6,551 bases of DNA from Chloroflexota bacterium (lineage in GTDB: Bacteria > Chloroflexota > Dehalococcoidia > Lucifugimonadales > Lucifugimonadaceae), in NCBI GenBank assembly GCA_030831265.1, contig JAURLM010000270.1:1-6551 (forward strand), given 5' to 3'. Each line of letters opens with the position of its first letter. The first letter of the stretch is position 1. Below, piece by piece: positions 6,319 to 6,551 of the stretch. Under the pieces are notes generated by a model. The model worked only from the letters and a program-made list of their open reading frames with translations, did no database searches and was not told the DNA's origin. The translations under genes were made by a program, and so were the position numbers.

Positions 6319-6322
6319 CCCG

Positions 6323-6551
6323 ATGGTTCACACCGTTGATCGAACTGCCGCGCCCCGAAATCCGGGAGAAAACGGCGGCAGTCCGCACCCTTATGTCCCT
6401 GCAACCGACGCTGACCGCGCCGCGATGCTTGAGGCGATTGGGGTTAAATCCTTCGCCGAACTAGTACACGACATTCCGGAACGCCTGCGTTTTCCTGATC
6501 TCGACCTGTCAAACGGCACGCCAGAACTTACGCTCTCCGCAGAACTATCAG
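6323..6551 (+). CDS. gcvPA: Glycine dehydrogenase (decarboxylating) subunit 1, 3'-truncated by window edge
   Basis: Opens at ATG after GGAGGT and stays open to the window end (76 codons plus one base). After a variable leader of about 20 residues, the translation reads HPYVPATDADRAAMLEAIGV (22-41), KSFAELVHDIPERLRF, and then a segment ending TPELTLSAELS. This is the characteristic N-terminus of the split P-protein's first subunit (HPYIPxTDxDRxxMLxxIGV, then xIPxxLR). The P-protein is PLP-dependent: it decarboxylates glycine and loads the aminomethyl group onto lipoyl-GcvH. In split systems the PLP-lysine is on the partner subunit GcvPB, expected just downstream of this gene but outside the window. 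It is co-directional with gcvT and gcvH, with an 11-base gap after gcvH. The N-terminal leader is somewhat longer than in many homologues, but the ribosome site supports this start. Confidence 0.93.
   Translation, partial: MVHTVDRTAAPRNPGENGGSPHPYVPATDADRAAMLEAIGVKSFAELVHDIPERLRFPDLDLSNGTPELTLSAELS

Overview
This window looks like ordinary bacterial chromosome carrying core metabolism. It holds six protein genes plus the start of a seventh, with clean protein-family matches throughout. I see no mobile element, CRISPR array, RNA gene or phage sequence. Base composition is moderately GC-rich and even from gene to gene. The split glycine decarboxylase (a separate gcvPA subunit gene), the short citrate synthase and a MidA/NDUFAF7-family methyltransferase would fit a Chloroflexota bacterium, perhaps of the marine SAR202/Dehalococcoidia kind. 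Thermus-like or other lineages with a split GcvP are not excluded, so the taxonomy is a low-confidence inference.

Layout, left to right: (1) the 3' half of thrS (threonyl-tRNA synthetase) runs off the left edge and ends at 815. (2) A 220-base intergenic region (816-1035) holds an 8-bp inverted repeat whose right arm doubles as a possible -35 box, a 9-base direct repeat, and a small GC hairpin just before the next gene. (3) A complete citrate synthase gene (1036-2178) follows, closed by a strong Rho-independent terminator at 2208-2245. (4) A MidA/NDUFAF7-family SAM-dependent methyltransferase (2304-3515) converges, with only 3 bases between stop codons, on (5) a reverse-strand gene for an unusual protein made of three tandem RidA/YjgF domains (3519-4637). 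(6) After a 156-base divergent control region comes a forward glycine-cleavage operon: gcvT (4794-5891), gcvH (5934-6311) and gcvPA (from 6323, cut by the right edge).

Functional links: GcvT (T-protein), GcvH (lipoyl carrier) and GcvPA (half of the PLP-dependent P-protein) belong to one multienzyme system that converts glycine to CO2, ammonia and methylene-tetrahydrofolate. gcvPB would be expected just past the right edge. The triple-Rid gene shares a divergent control region with this operon. Some RidA proteins protect PLP enzymes from reactive enamines, so a metabolic connection is conceivable, but by eye none of its three domains keeps the arginine needed for the classical deaminase reaction.

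The least ordinary items are the triple-Rid protein and its position, the altered SAM-binding glycine motif in the methyltransferase, the operator-like repeats in the two control regions, and the likely TTG starts of both divergent genes. I found nothing that amounts to a clearly undescribed system.
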